Origin: Tolypothrix tenuis PCC 7101
GTDB lineage: Bacteria; Cyanobacteriota; Cyanobacteriia; Cyanobacteriales; Nostocaceae
DNA: 64,000 bases
Assembly (NCBI RefSeq): GCF_002368295.1
Contig: NZ_AP018248.1
Span: 3,587,433-3,651,432, forward strand
Reading direction: 5' to 3'
In this document: positions 62,387-64,000 of the stretch, one piece after another
Layout: the number at the start of each line of letters is the position of its first letter
How positions within the stretch are numbered: the first letter of the stretch is position 1
Notes under the pieces: model-generated
What the model was told of the DNA's origin: nothing
What the model saw: the letters and a program-made list of their open reading frames with translations, nothing else
Databases searched by the model: none
Made by a program: the position numbers and the translations under genes

Positions 62387-64000
62387 ATGGTCAAGCCTAT
62401 TAGCTCAAAATCCGCACGAGAGCGCTTTAATATTTCTAGATTGGCGATTGAATTTTCGTGGTTGACGGTAGGTTTTTGGATTGCTGTGACGGTAGCCGGG
62501 CTATTAGCTTTCAGCTCCCTCAAGTATGCTTTGTTTCCAGATATTACCTTTCCTGTCGTGGTGGTAAATGCTACCGCCCCTATAGAAATGGCTCTGGATA
62601 CGGAGACAAAACTAACTCAACCAATAGAAAAGGGTTTGCAATCTCTGGAAGGACTTGAGGATATCCGCTCATCGACTTATCCAGGGCAAACTGCTGTGAG
62701 TTTGTCTTTTGTGGTTGGTACAAACCTCGACAATTCAACTCGCCAAGTTGAAAAGGCGCTGAAAAAGTTAACCCTGACTCAGGGAGCAAATTACAAAATT
62801 ATTCCGCTGAACTTGAATGAGTCAGCTGCCATTAGTTACGCCATCGAGAGTCCCTCAGGGAATCTTACGGATTTGACGAAATTGGCAAAAGACCAAATAG
62901 TTCCCGCGATCGCTAAAGTGCCAGGGGTGTTAAAAGTAGCACTATTGGGTACTGCTCATACATCACCTCCCCAGTTATCAGCAAATGCAGGGGCTTTACC
63001 AACAGGTGGGGCTACTTTAGTTAACTTTAATGGTAAAGATGCTTTAGCATTTCAGGTCATCAAAAAAGGCACCGCCAATACATTAGAAGTGGTGAGCCGA
63101 GTTGAGAAAGAAGTCCAAAAGCTGCGGACTTCCCTCAAAGATGTCACACTCACCTTAGCTGCGACTCAGGCTGAGTATATCCGCAACGCCACCCATTCCA
63201 CAATCGATGCTTTGATTGAAGCCATAGTCTTGTCGGTAGTGGTGATTTTTCCGTTTTTATGGAACTGGCAAGCCACCTTAATTTCCGCTCTGGCAATTCC
63301 CACATCTTTGTTGGCGACATTCATCGTCATGGCGTTTTTTGGCTTCAACTTAGAAACCATCACCCTGTTAGCCTTAGCTTTGGTCATTGGTAGTATTGTC
63401 GATGATGCGATCGTGGATGTGGAAAACATCATGCGGCACGTCGAAGACGGCGAAACTCCCCGTCAAGCTGCACTTGCTGCTACCAATGAAATTGGGCTGA
63501 CAGTTACCGCCGCCACCTTCACCGCCGTAGCAGTATTTCTGCCAATTGGGTTGATGGGGGGAGTTATTGGTCAGTTTTTCAAGCCATTTGGAATTACGGT
63601 TTCTGCTGCCATGCTAGCTTCATTGCTAGTCGCCAGAACCTTATCGCCTGTACTATCAATTTATTGGCTCAAACCCCCCTCTTCCCGTTCCCGTCGCCGC
63701 GAATCTCATCTATGGATTCGCTTTGCTCAAAGTTACCGCGATTTGCTGAGTTGGTCATTAGATCACAAGCGAATTGTCATGGGGTTAGCTTTAATCAGCT
63801 TCATTGGGGGTATCGCCATCATTCCCATGATTCCCAAAGGCTTTATTCCCAAACTCGATCGCGGCGAATTTAACATTACCTACACCGCCCCATTGTTGAG
63901 TTTACCTGAGCATTTGAGAGCAGCGCAGGAGGCAGGGGGACAAGAGGCAGGGGGCAGGGAGCAGGGAGCAGGGGGCAGGGGGCAGGGAGCAGGGGGGAAT
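62387..64000 (+). CDS. RND-family efflux permease (partial, 3' end outside the window)
   Basis: The ATG at 62387 opens a frame with no stop to the window end (538 codons): MVKPISSKSARERFNISRLAIEF, a first membrane helix, FPVVVVNATAPIEMALDTE (porter domain PN1), then EAIVLSVVVIFPFLWNWQATLI and the RND motif SIVDDAIVDVENIMRH. It is the start of an AcrB/HME-type inner-membrane pump. From about 63925 the codons turn into GCAGGGA-type repeat (EAGGREQGAGG), which does not belong to the family. This means either an in-frame repeat insertion or gene disruption. Confidence 0.88.
   Translation, partial: MVKPISSKSARERFNISRLAIEFSWLTVGFWIAVTVAGLLAFSSLKYALFPDITFPVVVVNATAPIEMALDTETKLTQPIEKGLQSLEGLEDIRSSTYPGQTAVSLSFVVGTNLDNSTRQVEKALKKLTLTQGANYKIIPLNLNESAAISYAIESPSGNLTDLTKLAKDQIVPAIAKVPGVLKVALLGTAHTSPPQLSANAGALPTGGATLVNFNGKDALAFQVIKKGTANTLEVVSRVEKEVQKLRTSLKDVTLTLAATQAEYIRNATHSTIDALIEAIVLSVVVIFPFLWNWQATLISALAIPTSLLATFIVMAFFGFNLETITLLALALVIGSIVDDAIVDVENIMRHVEDGETPRQAALAATNEIGLTVTAATFTAVAVFLPIGLMGGVIGQFFKPFGITVSAAMLASLLVARTLSPVLSIYWLKPPSSRSRRRESHLWIRFAQSYRDLLSWSLDHKRIVMGLALISFIGGIAIIPMIPKGFIPKLDRGEFNITYTAPLLSLPEHLRAAQEAGGQEAGGREQGAGGRGQGAGGN
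63925..64000. repeat. G-rich tandem repeat inside the RND gene
   Basis: GCAGGGG/GCAGGGA units run to the end of the window. The same units occur at 5860-5885 and 6500-6526 beside the CRISPR array. Here they lie in the coding frame of the RND permease. Confidence 0.85.

Noticed and set aside
62266..62523. 85-codon minus-strand frame between the ferritin-like and RND genes
   Set aside because: It overlaps the start of the RND gene, whose codons and motifs are clearly real.
1..64000. tRNA, rRNA or known riboswitches
   Set aside because: I looked for cloverleaf-like and conserved RNA motifs in the larger intergenic gaps and saw none. A covariance-model scan would be needed to exclude divergent ones.

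Overview
This window comes from a filamentous, probably heterocyst-forming cyanobacterium of the Nostocales. The evidence is the very frequent HIP1 octamer GCGATCGC, the short tandem repeats typical of Nostoc-type genomes (AATGCCC, AAATGAC and GCAGGGA units), many small palindromic repeats, and lineage markers: the carboxysome shell protein CcmP, a GUN4-domain protein, a sucrose-phosphate phosphatase, a DUF3172 protein and a calcium-sensor EF-hand protein. Most genes are chromosomal housekeeping or accessory genes, many of them on the minus strand.

Layout. 0-4 kb: a peptide-export locus (IS630-derived HTH protein, peptidase-C39 ABC exporter with an N-terminal cyclic-nucleotide-binding domain, start of a probable HlyD adaptor). 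4.4-5.8 kb: thrB plus a coiled-coil protein. 6-8 kb: a 16-spacer CRISPR array without cas genes, nested inside mobile palindromic DNA. 8-13 kb: EF-hand protein, bioF, ruvA, spp, ilvA. 13.1-15 kb: an IS4/IS50-like insertion sequence inside a second copy of the same palindromic element. 15-17.6 kb: yidD, an MtfA-like peptidase, a uridine-phosphorylase-like gene. 17.6-21.7 kb: a four-gene operon (Rieske oxygenase, fatty-acid-hydroxylase-like membrane protein, hexapeptide acyltransferase, GH3 adenylase). 21.8-24 kb: a BamHI-like restriction-modification island with an excisionase-like HTH protein and a Phd-type antitoxin. 24-32.4 kb: an oxygenase-rich cluster ([2Fe-2S] ferredoxin, AurF-like diiron protein, second ferritin-like protein, two Rieske oxygenases, Mpo1-like protein, SulP transporter). 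32.5-45.7 kb: a kinase/FGE fusion, 5'-nucleotidase, GHL10-type hydrolase, cyclic-peptide exporter, FAD monooxygenase, ABC-2 permease, a ferritin-like protein and a 66-residue small protein. 45.8-53.3 kb: DUF928-like protein, pentapeptide-repeat protein, ccmP, TrkA-N channel protein, DUF4258/YgiT toxin-antitoxin pair, GUN4-like protein. 53.8-64 kb: a beta-helix/RTX protein, an ABC-2 drug-type exporter, a GlsB-like protein, a broken IS630, a nucleosidase, another ferritin-like protein and an RND efflux permease that runs off the end.

The two most striking things are these. (1) The CRISPR leader and array lie between long inverted repeats (6119-7889). That unit is bounded by an 11-bp direct duplication and splits a smaller palindromic element, which is the geometry of a transposon carrying a CRISPR array. 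A second copy of the smaller element is split in the same way by an IS4 with a 9-bp duplication. (2) Two oxygenase operons flank the BamHI-like restriction-modification island. Together they encode three Rieske proteins, two ferritin-like diiron proteins, a ferredoxin, a membrane hydroxylase, an Mpo1-like dioxygenase, an acyltransferase and an acyl-adenylating enzyme, which suggests an undescribed lipid or small-molecule oxidation pathway. All assignments were made by reading motifs; no database search was run.
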